Origin: Symbiodinium natans | Taxonomy: Eukaryota > Sar > Dinophyceae > Suessiales > Symbiodiniaceae | Reading direction: 5' to 3' | Length of the DNA: 64,000 nt | Assembly: GCA_905221605.1 (NCBI GenBank) | Contig: CAJNDS010001680.1 | Coordinates: 699,485-763,484, forward strand | Part shown: in pieces, positions 33,735-46,194 of the stretch | Numbering within the stretch: the stretch's first letter is position 1 | How the letters are laid out: each line of letters opens with the position of its first letter | Made by a program: the position numbers and the translations under genes | Notes under the pieces: model-generated | Told to the model about the DNA's origin: nothing | Database searches by the model: none | Seen by the model: only the letters and a program-made list of their open reading frames with translations

Positions 33735-34847
33735 GGCGGGGGGGGGGGGGGGGGGGGGAGGTTTAGGGTTTGGGGTTTAGGGTTTGGGGTTTGGGGTTTG
33801 GGGTTCAGGGCTTCAGGGCTTCAGGGCTTCTAGGGCTTTCAGGGCTTTCAGGGCTTTCAGGGCTTTCAAGCTTTAGGGTCTGGGTTTAGGGTTTAGGGCT
33901 AGGGGTTCTAGGGGTTCTAGAGTTTTGGGGGTAAGGGTTGTAAGGGTTTAGGAGTCCTACGGATCAGGTATTTTGGGGGCACTTATGCACTGCGTGAGAA
34001 CTACCAATGAGCCTCCAAATAAACTGTGCAGCCTGTCTAGGCCTCAAACGCTTCAGAAGACTTCTGGCTTCAGGTTAGTGGAACCCGAAACCATGCACCC
34101 TCAACCGTAAGCCCTACATCCTGCTCCTTCAGCCCTAAACCCTGCACCCTAAACCTTAGGGTTTAGGGTTTAGGGTTTAGGGTTTCGGGTTAAGGGTTTA
34201 GGGTTTAGGGTTTAGGGTTTAGGGCTTCCCATGAACCCCAAAACTTGAACCCTCAACCCTAAACCCGAAACCCCCGTCAACCTCAAGCCTCGACCTTGCC
34301 GGGGCCAGGACCCGATTCCTGCCGGCAAGGCGCCGCGACGCAGTTCCCGCGTGCAGGCGCGCGCGCGTGCGGGGCCCGCAAAGGGTACTAAGGTCGAAGC
34401 CCTGAGACTTCAACCCTAAACCCTCAACCCCTAAACCCTAAACCCCAAAACCCTAAACCCCTAAACCCTAAACCCCAAAACCCTTGCGGTTGCAGGGGTT
34501 TAAGGCCTTGTTGGGGTGGGAACTCGTGGCTCTGGGGGCCGTAGGGTTTTGTAGGGTTTAGGGTTTAGGGTTTAGGCTTTAGGCTTTAGGCTTTAGGGTT
34601 AGCGTTAAGAATCCAGGGACTAAAGGAGGGACCTTCTAGGGGTCCTTCCTTATAATTACCCCTGAAAAGAAGATTGCGCCAGGGGCTCTAACTTTGGGTT
34701 TAGGGTTTAGGGTGTGAGGTCTGAGTATCTACGGGCAGCTAGATGGTCGCTTAATGCGGTCCTTACCTTCTTGGCAGGCTTGTGGCGCATGGGCCCTTGG
34801 GATTTTGTTTTTTCTTTTGTTTGGGGGGGGGGGGGGGGGGGGTTATA

Positions 34848-35056
34848 TTACTTGGAGGTTCATGGTACTTATTAACCAATTATAACTGTACTTATACCTG
34901 TACTTATAACCATATTAAGGCACTTAAGGGGCTTATAAGTGGGTTTGAAGTACAGTTATGATTGGGTTACTAACCCTAAACCCTAAACCCTAAACCCTAA
35001 ACCCTAAACCCTAAACCCTAAACCCTGCAGGTATAGGTACCACGAACCTCCAAGTA
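34848..35056. mobile_element. Foldback/MITE-like element, family B, carrying a telomere array
   Basis: Termini TTACTTGGAGGTTCATGGTAC and GTACCACGAACCTCCAAGTA are inverted repeats. The inner part shows more inverted segments (TTATAACTGTACTT / AAGTACAGTTATGA), and a CCCTAAA array (34975-35025) sits inside the right half. The compact relative at 43035-43148 lacks an array, so array acquisition within the element is likely. Confidence 0.65.
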
Positions 35057-36870
35057 CGGGAGCATGATACTCCCAACTGCTAAAGTCGTTGCGTTTCTTA
35101 CATGTGACCAGCAGACATTGCGGGAGAGTGTTTCGGGGGGTCGTTGCGCTTGGGGTGTCTACATGGGGATTCACATGAGAAGTCCTTGCTAGATTGATTT
35201 GAACAGGAGCGGGAAAGGATTACAGGAAAGTCGTGCCTATTTGTAAATCGCAAGAGAACGCTCGCAGCCAAGTAGAACCTTGAATTATATCACAAGTGAC
35301 TCAACATGACTCAGCTATCCCGACAAAGACGGGAGAACAAGCTGGGTCAAGCAGAATCCTAGAATCTGGCGCACGCAGATGAACCACAGTTATCATGACA
35401 GAATAGCAGAAAGCACAGGACGCCTTCAAAGTACACTCGCAGGTATCGTCCTTATACAAAAAGTCAATTGTGACAGGTATCGTCCCGACCAGAGAACATT
35501 TTCCGGAAACAATGTTATACATTGGTCAGATGCCTTCAAACTACGCGCGAGAGGTATCGTCCCGACCATAGAAAAACTCCGAAAACAATGTTAGTACCTG
35601 GAGAAAGAACTGAAATGCACTGAAAGTACGTGCTGTTCCTTGGGGATTGAGTGCCAAATGCCTCTCTGAATGATCTGCTTCATGGCTTGTTGGGGACCGC
35701 TGTTCCTTGCAGGAAAAGGTGATTGCAAGGACCCTGCCGCGACCCCCTCGTTGCGCCGTGTTCATTGGAGATTTATACAAAACACCATGTTTGCAAGGCT
35801 TCCGCGTTTGGGAGTACCCTCTTCATCCCGCCCTCTAGGCATCGGCTTCCCTTCTCGGCCCCAGGAAAGCCCAAGAAAACTGGGTTTAGGGGTTTAGGGG
35901 TTTAGGGGTTAAGGGTTTAGGGTTTAGGGTCAGGATTTCGGGTAAATTTGGGCTCCCGTGCGTTCATCCCAAAACACGAGTACCCCTCATTTGTTTGAGG
36001 TATTCTTCTTCATTCAGTAAGGGACATTCATACCTGTTAAAAAGTATCCAGGTTTTGGTGTCAACTGCAGTTGACACGGCCACCCGATGCCGAAGGTGGT
36101 GTTGGGGGGCTGAGCGAGGTGTGTAATCACCACCTGTGCTCTCATGCCTGCAACACCCATTCTTGACACAGAGACCCCCCACTGACAGGCGAATGTGGAC
36201 AGGAAGGCAGTTGACGAGGGCGGGGAGGCGGGTTTCGGGTAAAGCAGAGGTTCCGGGTTTAGAAGAGTTTGCAACCATGACCCGGCCGTGTAGGTAACAC
36301 TGCGTGGACCCCCACGCTTCGAGCCTCAAGTTCAGCCCTCACACCTGAACCCTCAAACCACCTGAAACCTGAACCTTAAGCTCGACATGCCCAGCATACC
36401 CTTTAACCCTAAAACCCTATACCCCCCGAAACTGAAGCGGGCTAGGCTCGGGGTTTATCTTGGACTTGCGATTGCGTGTGTGGCTTGGGAGCGTCTAGAG
36501 AGGAGGGGAGGCGGACCCCCACCCTTTTTCTGGAGCTAGAACATCTAACCTACTCAAGATACCCTTGCTCATCAAGTAGGCTGCTATACTGCCTAAGCCC
36601 TAAACCCTAAACCCTAAACCCTAAACCCTAAACCCTAAACCCTAAACCCTAAACCCTAAACCCTAAACCCTAAACCCTAAACCCTAAACCCTCTAAACCC
36701 TAAACCCTAAATCCTAAACCCTAAACCCTAAACCCTAAACCCTAAACCCTAAACCCTAAACCCTAAACCCTAAACCCTAAACCCTAAACCCTAAACCCTA
36801 ACCCTAAACCCTAAACCCTAAACCCTAAACCCTAAACCCTAAACCCTAAACCTAAACTCTTCAGACATGG

Positions 36871-36942
36871 TGTGCAGGGCCCATCCTCAAGGAAGGCGCC
36901 ACGCCTCAGCCGTCGCATGCAGGCGCGCCCCGCACTTTGGCA
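36871..36942 (+). CDS. Coding-like island (putative exon)
   Basis: 24 open codons (CAGPILKEGATPQPSHAGAP...) between the longest CCCTAAA array and GGCAGGGTTTAGGG. Composition is protein-like; no family is recognised. Confidence 0.27.
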
Positions 36943-37969
36943 GGGTTTAGGGCTTTGTGGTGCTTTACTGTAACTTTGGATCTTTAGCTTTTTTGGGTTT
37001 ATTGGGTTTCTTAAGAAGGCAGCTAAAAATTGAGTTTTTAACTACCCTCCTAAGTGCAGCCAAGACCAGGGGTTCAACGTTTCGGGTTTAGAAGGTCTTA
37101 GACTCTCAGCCGCAACCTCAAAAACGCTGAGTCCTGAACCAGGGGTGCATACCTCTTTGTAGGGATGTTTCCGGCCATCTGAGAATGAATATCTCTTGGA
37201 AAGTTTGGACCTGTGAAAATTCGGGTTTCCCTAAGCAACTAGTGCCTGCTGCTAGGCAAACAGCCGTCTGACAACAATCTTGGCGCATGTGGGAAAACTA
37301 GTCTGGCGACAAATGGTTTGTGTTCAAAGCTCGACTTCAATAGGAGCTATATGAAGCGTACTTGGCTGTGTAGCTGTGGGTCGGAGAAGCTCAACTACGG
37401 TTCGTCCGATTCTGCAGGATGTTCTGCCGTACATGAAATGGGTCGTCCGGCCTCTTTGTTCACTAGCTGGCTGGTTTTCTTTACAAATAGCTGATTTTGG
37501 AGGAAATCAGGGTGGCTTGTCTGTTTGGTCTGGACACCGTCGTCACTAAGTGTGTCTGCTACATGTCTATATATGTACATAAAAATATGTTTATCTGTCT
37601 ATATTTATGTTTGTTTTTGCACATTTCTATCCTGGACAAAGCACATCCGCGTGGCAAGGTCAATCAAGTAGGGTCCAAACAGGAAACTACGATCTAGAGA
37701 AGTGCCCTAGCTAATCCGCCCAGCATTTCTTTCCGCCATCCTCAAAGACAACGGTTTTATAGGGTATATACAGGATATATCAGGGGCATGTATAATAATT
37801 TTTAGGTTTGTGGGGTTGATGTTGTAGGTGTAGGAAACACTAAACCCTAAACCCCAAACCCCAAACCTTAAACCCTAAACCCTAAACCCTAAACCTAAAT
37901 CCTGGGGTGCTTCGGGTTTGTAGGGTTTGGGGTTTAGGGCTTTGCCGCTTGCCTTCGGGTCAACCATGT

Positions 37970-38026
37970 GCCGAGGAGAAGAAAGATGTGGAAGATGATG
38001 AATTCGTACAACAGGCCAGCCTAAGC
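37970..38026 (+). CDS. Coding-like island (putative exon), acidic
   Basis: 19 open codons of acidic character (AEEKKDVEDDEFVQQASLS) between a degenerate TTTGGGG/TTTAGGG block and a TTTAGGG array. No family is recognised. Confidence 0.27.
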
Positions 38027-38689
38027 GTTTTCGGGTTTTTGGTTTAGGGTTTAGGGTTTAGGGTTTAGGGTTTAGGGTTTAGGGTTTGCCAACACCTAAA
38101 ACCTAGACCCGAAACCCCAACCGACCCCAAAGGACCTTCAGTTGCAAAGCCGTGTTGTCTAAGCTTGGGGTTTAAGGTTCAAGAGGTTTAAGTTGGGATG
38201 TTCCCCCTTCTGCTACCAGTCCTTCATGGGGATTCCAGTACCCCGTACTATAAGCCCTATTAAGGACTGTTAGTATACGGGGGAACCTCCCAATTTAAGA
38301 GGTTTTAGCGCCATTGAAGCTGAATGTTCACTTCCACCCATACCGGGAGGTTTCATGTGTAGGCATAGCTGCGGGCTTAGGAAGGAGAAGTGTGGGTTTA
38401 TGGTTTAGGGTTTAGGCTTTGTGAAGTTTAGGGTTTAGGGTTTAGGGTTTAGGGTTTAGGGTTTAGGGTTTAGGGTTGAGGGTTTTCAAGATGAGTCGTC
38501 CCTTTGTGTGGGTCCTTTTAATTAGGCAGGTTTTTTTGTTCTTTTCTTTTTTCTCCCGGGGGGGGGGGGGGGGGTGGCAGGGTTGGGGTTTACAACTTCC
38601 ACATGGGTTCGAACTTCGTGCCGAGAATTAGTGGAGAGAGTGGTGTACCCTAAACCCTAAACCCTAAACCCTAAACCCTAAACCCTAAG

Positions 38690-38743
38690 ATGGTTCGAAA
38701 GAAGACCAACCGCAGAGACCGGATGGCCCGGCACAAGCCCTAA
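38690..38743 (+). CDS. Coding-like island ending in a stop (putative last exon), basic
   Basis: 17 codons (MVRKKTNRRDRMARHKP) then TAA, starting right at the end of a CCCTAAA array. The strongly basic, uninterrupted frame fits a C-terminal exon. Product unknown. Confidence 0.27.
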   Translation: MVRKKTNRRDRMARHKP

Positions 38744-39212
38744 AACCGAGTGCCTACCACAGGGACGAAACTAACCCAACTTATTGGATAAGCTCCAAGT
38801 CAGAGTCCTGAACTTAAGGGTTTAGGGTTTCATACCTAAACCCCTAAACCCTAAACCCTAAACCCTAAACCACTTGTTAGACGGGCTGATGTTAAGTAGT
38901 TACACTTCAAGCCCCTGCTTATCATAGGTACGCCCAGCAAGGGCAGGCACTTCTGTTTTCGGAAGCCCCCATATCAGCGTCATGTTTCTGTTTGCGTTGA
39001 ACCTTATTAACATCTTAGGATTCTTGTTTTTTTTTAGGGGGGGGGGGAGGCGGTTCATAATTCCTCAGAAACAGCTGAAGTTATAATCTTGCTCGGGTTC
39101 CCTAAACCCTAAACCCTAAACCCTAAACCATAAACCCTAAACCCTAAACCCTAAACGCAAGTTCAGTATAGTAATGACATCATGGGAGTTTTTGTCAAGT
39201 TTGCCACACGCC

Positions 39213-41088
39213 ATGTCGAACCTTCTTCGACTCTTGGTGCTTCTCTTGGTACTGGTGCCAATCGCTTTTCTCTTGCTGCAGAATGATGTTCGCTTGGTGG
39301 GGGCCAATGTCCAAGAGGTGCCCTTGTCTCCAGCACCGGGACCACTCCCCAATACCGTGTTTCTATATCCCCCTTGGGAAATTTGTTATTTTTGTTTATA
39401 TAAAACCCAAGAGGGTATTAAACATATTTTTTATTAAGGTTCTAAGGGGAGTATAGGTTTCGGATTCCCGCAGCGCTGGGACCAGTCCCGAGCCTCGTCA
39501 TTGCCGGCACTGCCAAAGCAGGTACATCCACAGTGCTTGAGAAGCTGTCGAAGACCTATCTCGTCCAACTCCGAGAGGAAGGACAGCCGCTTAAAGAGCT
39601 GAATTGCCTTTATGAGGCAGAAGGAGGTATGAAAGCCGTTAAGGAGTGCTACGCGAGATATTTCGAGCCGCTGCAGAACATCACGGGGAGCTCTGTGAAA
39701 GTCTTGCAAGTTGAGAAGTCTCCGAGCTATCTGGACTCCAGGTGGACCCGTGAATTGAGACTTTCACCGCCAGAAGTTCTTTTCCGGATCTCACCGCAGT
39801 CGCGTGTTTTGTGTATGCTGCGGCAGCCAACGAAGCGGATCCGTTCCCTTTATAACCATTGGTGCCATCAGAAGCTGCGTGTGTGCGACGGCGTCCCGCT
39901 TGAAGAACTGGTGCCTCAGCCGGGTCCTTGGGATATGTCACCTCTTCTCATTTGGGTCTATAAAGAGTATCTGGTGCAGGAACCTAAACCCCAAACCCTA
40001 AACCCTTGTCAGGTCTAACGGCTTCAACCGAGGTAGTTGAGGAGCTGCGCTTCCTGAACCAGTCCGCCGAGCGCGTGCAGGAGTTCGTCGACGAGCGCTG
40101 TGTCTTCCGAGTCGACTGCGATCTTTGGACCCCAGGTTTAGGGGCCCAAAAAGCCAAACCGTGTACCCCACGAGTAGGGTTTAGGGTTTAGGGTTTAGGG
40201 TTTTTTGGGCCCCTGAATCTAGGGGCCCAAAAAGACGCATCAACATAAGGATCCTACTCTTGGAGTATGAGGGCCCCTAAACCCTAAACCCTATAAACCC
40301 TAAACCCTAAACCCTGTTTGTCGGTTTGGACCGCAGGCTGGGAGCTCCGGAAGTCCTTTGACGAGCACCATCATCTGACCACAGATGCAGGTACCCCCAA
40401 GTTCCCGTTTGTCCTGACTTCGGTCTCTTGGTAGCCCAATGGTACCCTTAAGTTTAGGGTTTAGGGTTTAGGGTTTAGGGTTTAGGGGTTAGGGCTTATG
40501 ATAATATGGTTACTGGCCTACAAAGGTCTATTTCCCGTTCATCCACACCTGGGCCAAGTACTTCAGCGGGCAACTCGCCGTGATACAAGCCGAGTATTTT
40601 TTTCAGGAGCCCCAACGTTTGTGGAGCCTCTTGGGAATCGAAGCCGTGCAGCCGCAGAACGCGTCGGAGGACGTGGGCAGCGTGGGCACAAACCGCGCGG
40701 AGTCTTACAGCGCTACCTCGCACTTCAAGCCTTCGACCCAAAAGAGCCTTGGTGGCCTTGCACCACCCCTGTTATTTGGTTCAAGGTTCCCTCATGAAGT
40801 ATCCAACTCCAGAAAGGGGTACTCTTTTTGCAATATGGAGGTTTACGAAAGTAGGGGCCCCCAATTCAGATCCCCAAATAGTAGGATTCCTTATCATAAG
40901 GACCCCAATAAGGTACCCCCCCTAGTTTAGGAAACCCCCATATGGTTCCTGAGCTACCAAGGAGTTTGGACGATTTCTTCAGGAAGCCGAATGCTTTGCT
41001 TCGCTCTTATCTCAGCCTTCAAAGCACGAAGATCGTCGTGGCGCCGCTGCCTGCTGATGACAACTGGTGGGCCGAGGAGGACGTCTAA
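39213..41088 (+). CDS. Sulfotransferase, multi-exon, membrane-anchored
   Basis: Exon 1 (39213 to about 39340) encodes a start Met and a hydrophobic signal-anchor (LLRLLVLLLVLVPIAFLLL), typical of type II Golgi enzymes. Exon 2 (39474-39973) carries a PAPS 5'-phosphosulfate loop-like GTAKAGTST and a 3'-phosphate motif RQPTKRIRSLYNHW, both hallmarks of sulfotransferases that move sulfate from PAPS to sugars or proteins. Exon 3 (40033-40135), exon 4 (40337-40390, or ending 40386 with a GC donor), exon 5 (from 40526; FIHTWAKYFSGQLAV) and exon 6 (about 40983-41088; RKPNALLRSYL... ending EEDV) follow in the expected order. Introns contain TTTAGGG or CCCTAAA units. The exon 1/2 joint needs a GA-AG intron to stay in frame, and the exon 5 end is unclear, so a decayed gene cannot be excluded. 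Confidence 0.75.
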
Positions 41089-41522
41089 AGAGCCTCCTAG
41101 CTGCAGGGTCTAGGGCCTTTAGGGCCTTAGGGTTTGGGGTTTAGGGTTTAGGGTTTAGGGCCTTTAGGGCCTTAGGGTTTGGGGTTTAGCGCTGGCGGTG
41201 TCTGGCTCAGAAGAGGGAACTGCGGTTTTGGTGCCCCATACACTCCCTTGAAGGTGAGTATAGGGAGATGAGAGGTAGCTAATTTCCCCCATTCGTTGCC
41301 AGGAAGGTGAACTAGAGTTGAGGGTTTAGCATAAGTAGGGTGCGGTGCGTGACCTGATCTATCTACTTGCGGCTTAGTGACCTTAAAGTTGCATCGCCTG
41401 TCTTTCGGGTTTGCGGCTTCTAGGGCTTCCAGTTAGTTAGTGGGAACCCCAGCCCTAAACCCTAAACCCTAAACCCTAAACCCTAAACCCTAAACCCTAA
41501 ACCCTAAACCCTAAACGGACTA

Positions 41523-41744
41523 GTCCGTGTGCATGTCTGGCCAGGTCTTGAGCAACTCCATCCTGCCCTTTGCTACCGCTGTGTTTGCTACCTGGTTTCG
41601 CACCAGCTCTCGCCCAGAGAGACGAATTTACGGAGGCTGAGCCGTGTAATTGCGGGGATCGGCCGCGAAAAGCGTATACTAAGGTGCCACGTGACATTGA
41701 AAGTTCAGGATCTTTCGGACACGGAGCCTTTTTCCCCGTTTTAG
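41523..41744 (+). CDS. Coding-like island ending in a stop (putative exon)
   Basis: About 73 open codons (VRVHVWPGLEQLHPALCYRC...; later SRVIAGIGREKRILRCHV) ending at TAG. This is the longest open island outside named genes, bracketed by CCCTAAA on the left and TTTAGGG on the right. A CYRCVC cluster is present. It lies 0.4 kb downstream of the sulfotransferase, on the same strand. Product unknown. Confidence 0.35.
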   Translation, partial: VRVHVWPGLEQLHPALCYRCVCYLVSHQLSPRETNLRRLSRVIAGIGREKRILRCHVTLKVQDLSDTEPFSPF

Positions 41745-43034
41745 GGTTTAGGTTCCCTTAGACACCCTCCTGAGCCCTAAACCCTAAAGATTACTTGGGT
41801 GTCGGGGTTTAGGATTTAGCGTATAGAATGCTTGGGAGGTTGCCCACAGTGCCAAGCATCTTCCCAAGCAATCCCCCCCCCCTGTCCTATAAGCTTCCTG
41901 GCACCCTCAACAGCGACCCTGACTCAGTGAACTCAAGTATTTACCCTAAACCCTAAACCCTAAACCCTAAACCCTAAACCCTAAACCCTAAACCCTAAAC
42001 CCTAAACCCTAAACCCTAAACCCTAAACCCTAAACCCTAAACCCTAAACCCTAAACCCTAAACCCTAAACCCTAAAGCGTTTGCGCTCCTGAGGAGCCCC
42101 TTAGGGCTTTTAGGGTTTGGGGTTCAGGGTTAGGGTTTAGGGGCGCAGTTTGGGGGTTTGTAGGGTTGGGGTGTTGGGGTTTAGGGTCAAGGGCTTTAGG
42201 GTTTAGAATTTGGGTCTGGGGTTTAGGGTTTAGGGTTCAGCATCTCAAGTCCAGGCACTCACTAGTCAAGCAGTGTGGTTGTGAAACAGGAGAGTACCCA
42301 CCCGCCCAGAGAATCCCACAACGTTAAGAAAGCATCAAGTTCACTCGATCCGTAACACTCTAGGCCCTTGTACCCTAAGGCCCTACACCCTAAGCCCTGC
42401 ACCACTCGCCCAGCAGTAAATTGGACATTTCACCAGCAAACTAGTCTTCGTCGGCTTTGGCATCCGGGTGGCTTTAAAAGGCCTTGGGAGACCTTTAAAG
42501 GGCGGGGGGGGGGGGGGGGGTCGGGTCCGATTTTGGCATCGGGGTGGCCTTGAGAGGTTTTTGATCCGATTTTGGCATCCGTATTCAGGTGTACATGTGC
42601 ATATGAAAGAGAGGGTTTAGTGTCGTTTAGGATGTCGCCAACGCCTCGTGCACCCATCTAGACGCCCAGCTGTAAACCCTAGGCCCTCTTCTTCGGGTAA
42701 ACTTTGTGGTACTTTACTGTAACCTTAGCTCCTTACCCTTTTTGGGTTTATTGGGTTTCTTAATAAGGCAGCTAAAAGTTTGTTTTTTAGCTACCCTCCT
42801 GGGTGCAGCCAAGTAAAGAACCCTTAATTAAGGAATATCCCTTAAATTAGAATAGGAACCCTAATATGATTTAAGGTATATTCCTTAATTAAGGGCTTTT
42901 GGAGTCTCTGGGTAAAGAAGTCTTGGCATGGGTGCGTAACTTGACTGGACGGTTGTTACCGGCCGTGCCGGGCATTTCTTCAAATCTTGGAAGGTGTACT
43001 TCGGGCCTGTTGAACCCTAAACCCAAAAAGACCC

Positions 43035-43148
43035 TACTTGGAGGTTCATGGGCAGTCATAAGTAGGGTTATAAGTAGGGTAGCTATACTTATAACCCTAT
43101 TTAGGGTACTTAGAATCCTACTTATAGCTACCCATGAACCTCCAAGTA
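43035..43148. mobile_element. Foldback/MITE-like element, family B (compact copy)
   Basis: Perfect 18-base terminal inverted repeats TACTTGGAGGTTCATGGG / CCCATGAACCTCCAAGTA, with inner AAGTAGGGTTATAAG / CTTATAACCCTA arms. 114 bases, non-coding. It is the cleanest member of family B. A right-end fragment lies at about 32842-32885. Confidence 0.75.
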
Positions 43149-45646
43149 AACCTTAATCCGCAACCAGAGTTGGGCGTTTAATATGTGACCTTTTGTTACA
43201 AGCCTTCTAAAGCCCCTTTGAAGCCCTAAAGCACCCTAACCCCTAACCCCTAACCCCTAACCCCTAAACCCTAACCCCTAACCCCTAACCCCTAAACCCT
43301 GCACCATCCTTGGGTATTTCAGGCAAACGAGATGAGAAGCCTCATTGCCGCCGCCAAGGATCCGTCTTCCGGGTCTAAAACCTAAACCCGAAACTCCAAA
43401 CCCAAAACCCTAAACCCTAAACCCTAAGACTTCTTTTGGGTTTATGGCCTCTTTGGGGCCGTAGGATGCTGGGAACTCGTGTTTCTGGGGGTCGTAGGAT
43501 TTGTGGTTTTAGAGGGGCGTTTACATCACATTAGTCTTGTTCTAAGAAGGTGGGTTTCGGGTTTAGGGTTTAGGGTTTAGGACCGGGGTTGTTTACGGTT
43601 TTCGGGTTTTGGGTTTTAGTAGGTTTGAGGGTCTATGGTCATAGGGTTTAAGGTCCGGGTTTTCAATTGGTGTCTGTGTCGCAATGGTGTGTAGTCTGAT
43701 TTTTGCATAAGAAGCCCCCCCCCCCCCCGCCCCAAATGTTTTATCCCTTTTTACAGGCAATGTAGGGAATGTTATCTTTTGGTTATTGGAGGGTCTTGAG
43801 GAAAGGGTAGCAATAAGCCCTAAACCCTAAACCCTAAACCCTAAACCCTAAACCCTAAGTTTAGGGCCCGGGAGGAGTCTGCTGTTTCAGAGGATCCCGT
43901 TCCCCTGCTTACTCCAGGTAGCCACAGTATAGGGGTGGAAGATTTTCGGGAGAGACCCTGAACCCTAAGAAGCCCTACAAACTCTAAAACCCCTAAGCCC
44001 GAAAAAGTAAAATCCCCAAGCCCTTTAAACCCTAAACCCTAAACTCTAAACCCTAACCCCTACCCTTCTTTTTGTGGGTCCGCGGGTGCGAGGAGCGACA
44101 GCGCAAGCTCGAGGCGGAGCTGGTCCAGGCCTGCAGAGTTTAGGAGTCTAGTCTAGGGTTTCGGGTTCAGGGTTTAGGGTTTAGGGTTCAGGGTTTCGGG
44201 TTTAGGGTTTAGGGTGTAGCGTGTAGGGTTTAGGGTCTAGGGTTTAGGGTTTAGGGTTCAGCGCCATTTAGGGTTTAGGGGCACGTGCCTGCTTTTTATT
44301 AGAGCTGTTCAGGGAAGACCCTGGGACCTCAACCTCCGAGCCTTCCAGACGCCTTGGAATCCATGACTCCCCTAAACCCTGAACCCTAAACCCTAAACCC
44401 TAAACCCTAAACCCTAAACTCTAAACCCTAAACCCTAAACCCTAAACCCTAAACCCTAAACCCTAAACCCTAAACTCTAAACCCTAACCCGAAACCCTAA
44501 ACCCTACCCTAAACCCTAAACCCTAAACCCTATCCGTAGACGCGGCAGGCTCCCTTCTAAATATGGTTCCTTCACAACCCTTGAAACACTCAACACTTTT
44601 TAGGGTTTAGGGTTTAGGGCTTAGGGTTTTTTTAATTCCCCGAACCCCAAAACCCGAAAACCAGCAGTTTAGGGTTCAGGGTTTTTGGGTCTTAGGGTTT
44701 AGGGTTTAGGACCAAGTGAGGGTTTCATGTTTACTTGGGTTTAGGACTTTTCGGGGTTTAGGGTTTAGGGCTTCAGGCAATCTGCATTCCTTAGGTTTAG
44801 GGGGTTAGAGCTTCAGTATGTAGGGACCCTAAACCCTAATTAAACCCTAAACCCTAAACCCTAAACCCCCTTCAGTCTCTGGAGCTCCCCCCCCCACCCT
44901 CGCCCCCCGGCAAGGTCGCCAATGCAAAGCAGGTGGTCTTGGCGTAGGCCAAAGCCTCTAATTCGGGTTTAGGATTGAGGGTTTAGGGGTTAGGGTTGAG
45001 GGTACCACCCTGCAACCCTAAGCTCACATCCCGAAACACCATGACCCAAAGTTCCAGCCTTAAAGCCTCAAGCCCAAACCCCAAAGCCACAAGCCCTGGT
45101 TTCACGGCTTCCTGGTTTGGAGCACGGCTAGCCTGATGCAGAGTGTTTTTGTTGAGTTTTAGGGTTTGCGATTTTGGGGTTTTCGGCCTATTCCTAAACC
45201 CTACACCCTAAACCCCAAACGTTGAGTACCTTTAGCTTTTTCTAGCTTTTGCCAGAAACTACCGTTGTGTCCCAAAGAACGGCCTTTTGAAAGTACCTGG
45301 TTCCATTTGGTACCCTAGACCCTAATTTCAAAATCCTAAACCCTAAGCCCTAACTCCTACACTCCCTCAACCCAACACTAGGATACAAGGATGCGCAGTA
45401 GTGCCCTTATTCCCTTTTTTGAGGGGTTTAGGTTCTTATCTAGGATGCCCAGTAGTACCCTTATTCCCTTTTTGGTAGGTTTAGGTTCCCTTATAAACCC
45501 CTTTAAGCAAAAAAGGGCACCCTTTTTAATCATAGGATACTGGGCAACCTAGTTATAAACCCTTTTAAGCAAGAAAGGGCACACTTTTTGATCCTAGGTT
45601 GCTGGGCAACCCTTAACCCTAAGCCCTAAGCCCTAAACCCGAAACG

Positions 45647-45745
45647 GCAACAGTCGCGCCAGGCAAGCTGAAAGGAAAGCCTCATCTGCATGCGACGCCC
45701 CCTCCCGCGTTCGATCGTACGCTCTCCGAAACAGTGATGCCGTGC
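45647..45745 (+). CDS. Coding-like island (putative exon)
   Basis: 33 open codons (ATVAPGKLKGKPHLHATPPP...) after a CCCTAAG/CCCGAAA block and before a TTTAGGG array. Protein-like composition; no family is recognised. Confidence 0.28.
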
Positions 45746-46194
45746 CTTTTTCATGCCCAATCCCTTGGGTTTGGGGTTTAGGGTTTGGGGTTTAGGGTTT
45801 AGGGTTCAGGGTTGAGAGAGGGTTCACGGTCTAGGGTAGAGGGTCTGTAGGGTTTGGGGCGCACTGTCTGCAGAGTTTAGGGTTTCCAAGGGTTCACTGT
45901 GTAGCTCCGTTTATGGGTTCGACTCTGCAGCCTTTCGAGTAAGGGGGATGAGTTGGGATGTGAACATTTCTTAATAGGGATTTGAGTTGGGGGGGGGGGG
46001 TACCATAATCCCTAAACCCTAAACCCTAAACCCTCATAGGGATTGCAATAGGGGGTGCGATAATCCCAATTAAGGACTGTTCGTAGAAGGGGGAACATCT
46101 CAAGGGATTAGGCTGATCTGCATCTGATGTAGCACTCGGACATTTGGAGAAGCCTCATCCCCGGCCGTCCATTCTACAGCATTTCCTTAACCCT

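Larger units (their letters stand above)
31442..39212. other. Repeat-rich stretch without a recognised gene
   Basis: Contains the longest CCCTAAA array (36595-36850), CCCTAAAA units (31885-31940), G runs (33735-33760, 34826-34842, 38558-38574), family D repeats (32972-33088, 36955-37066), a family B element (34848-35056), a family A element (38193-38293) and coding-like islands 33675-33734, 36871-36942, 37970-38026 and 38690-38743. The 35100-35880 and 37080-37720 segments lack telomere repeats and are unique. The first holds a partial tandem duplication (GGTATCGTCCCGACCA at about 35471 and 35553). I recognise no gene in either. Confidence 0.55.
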
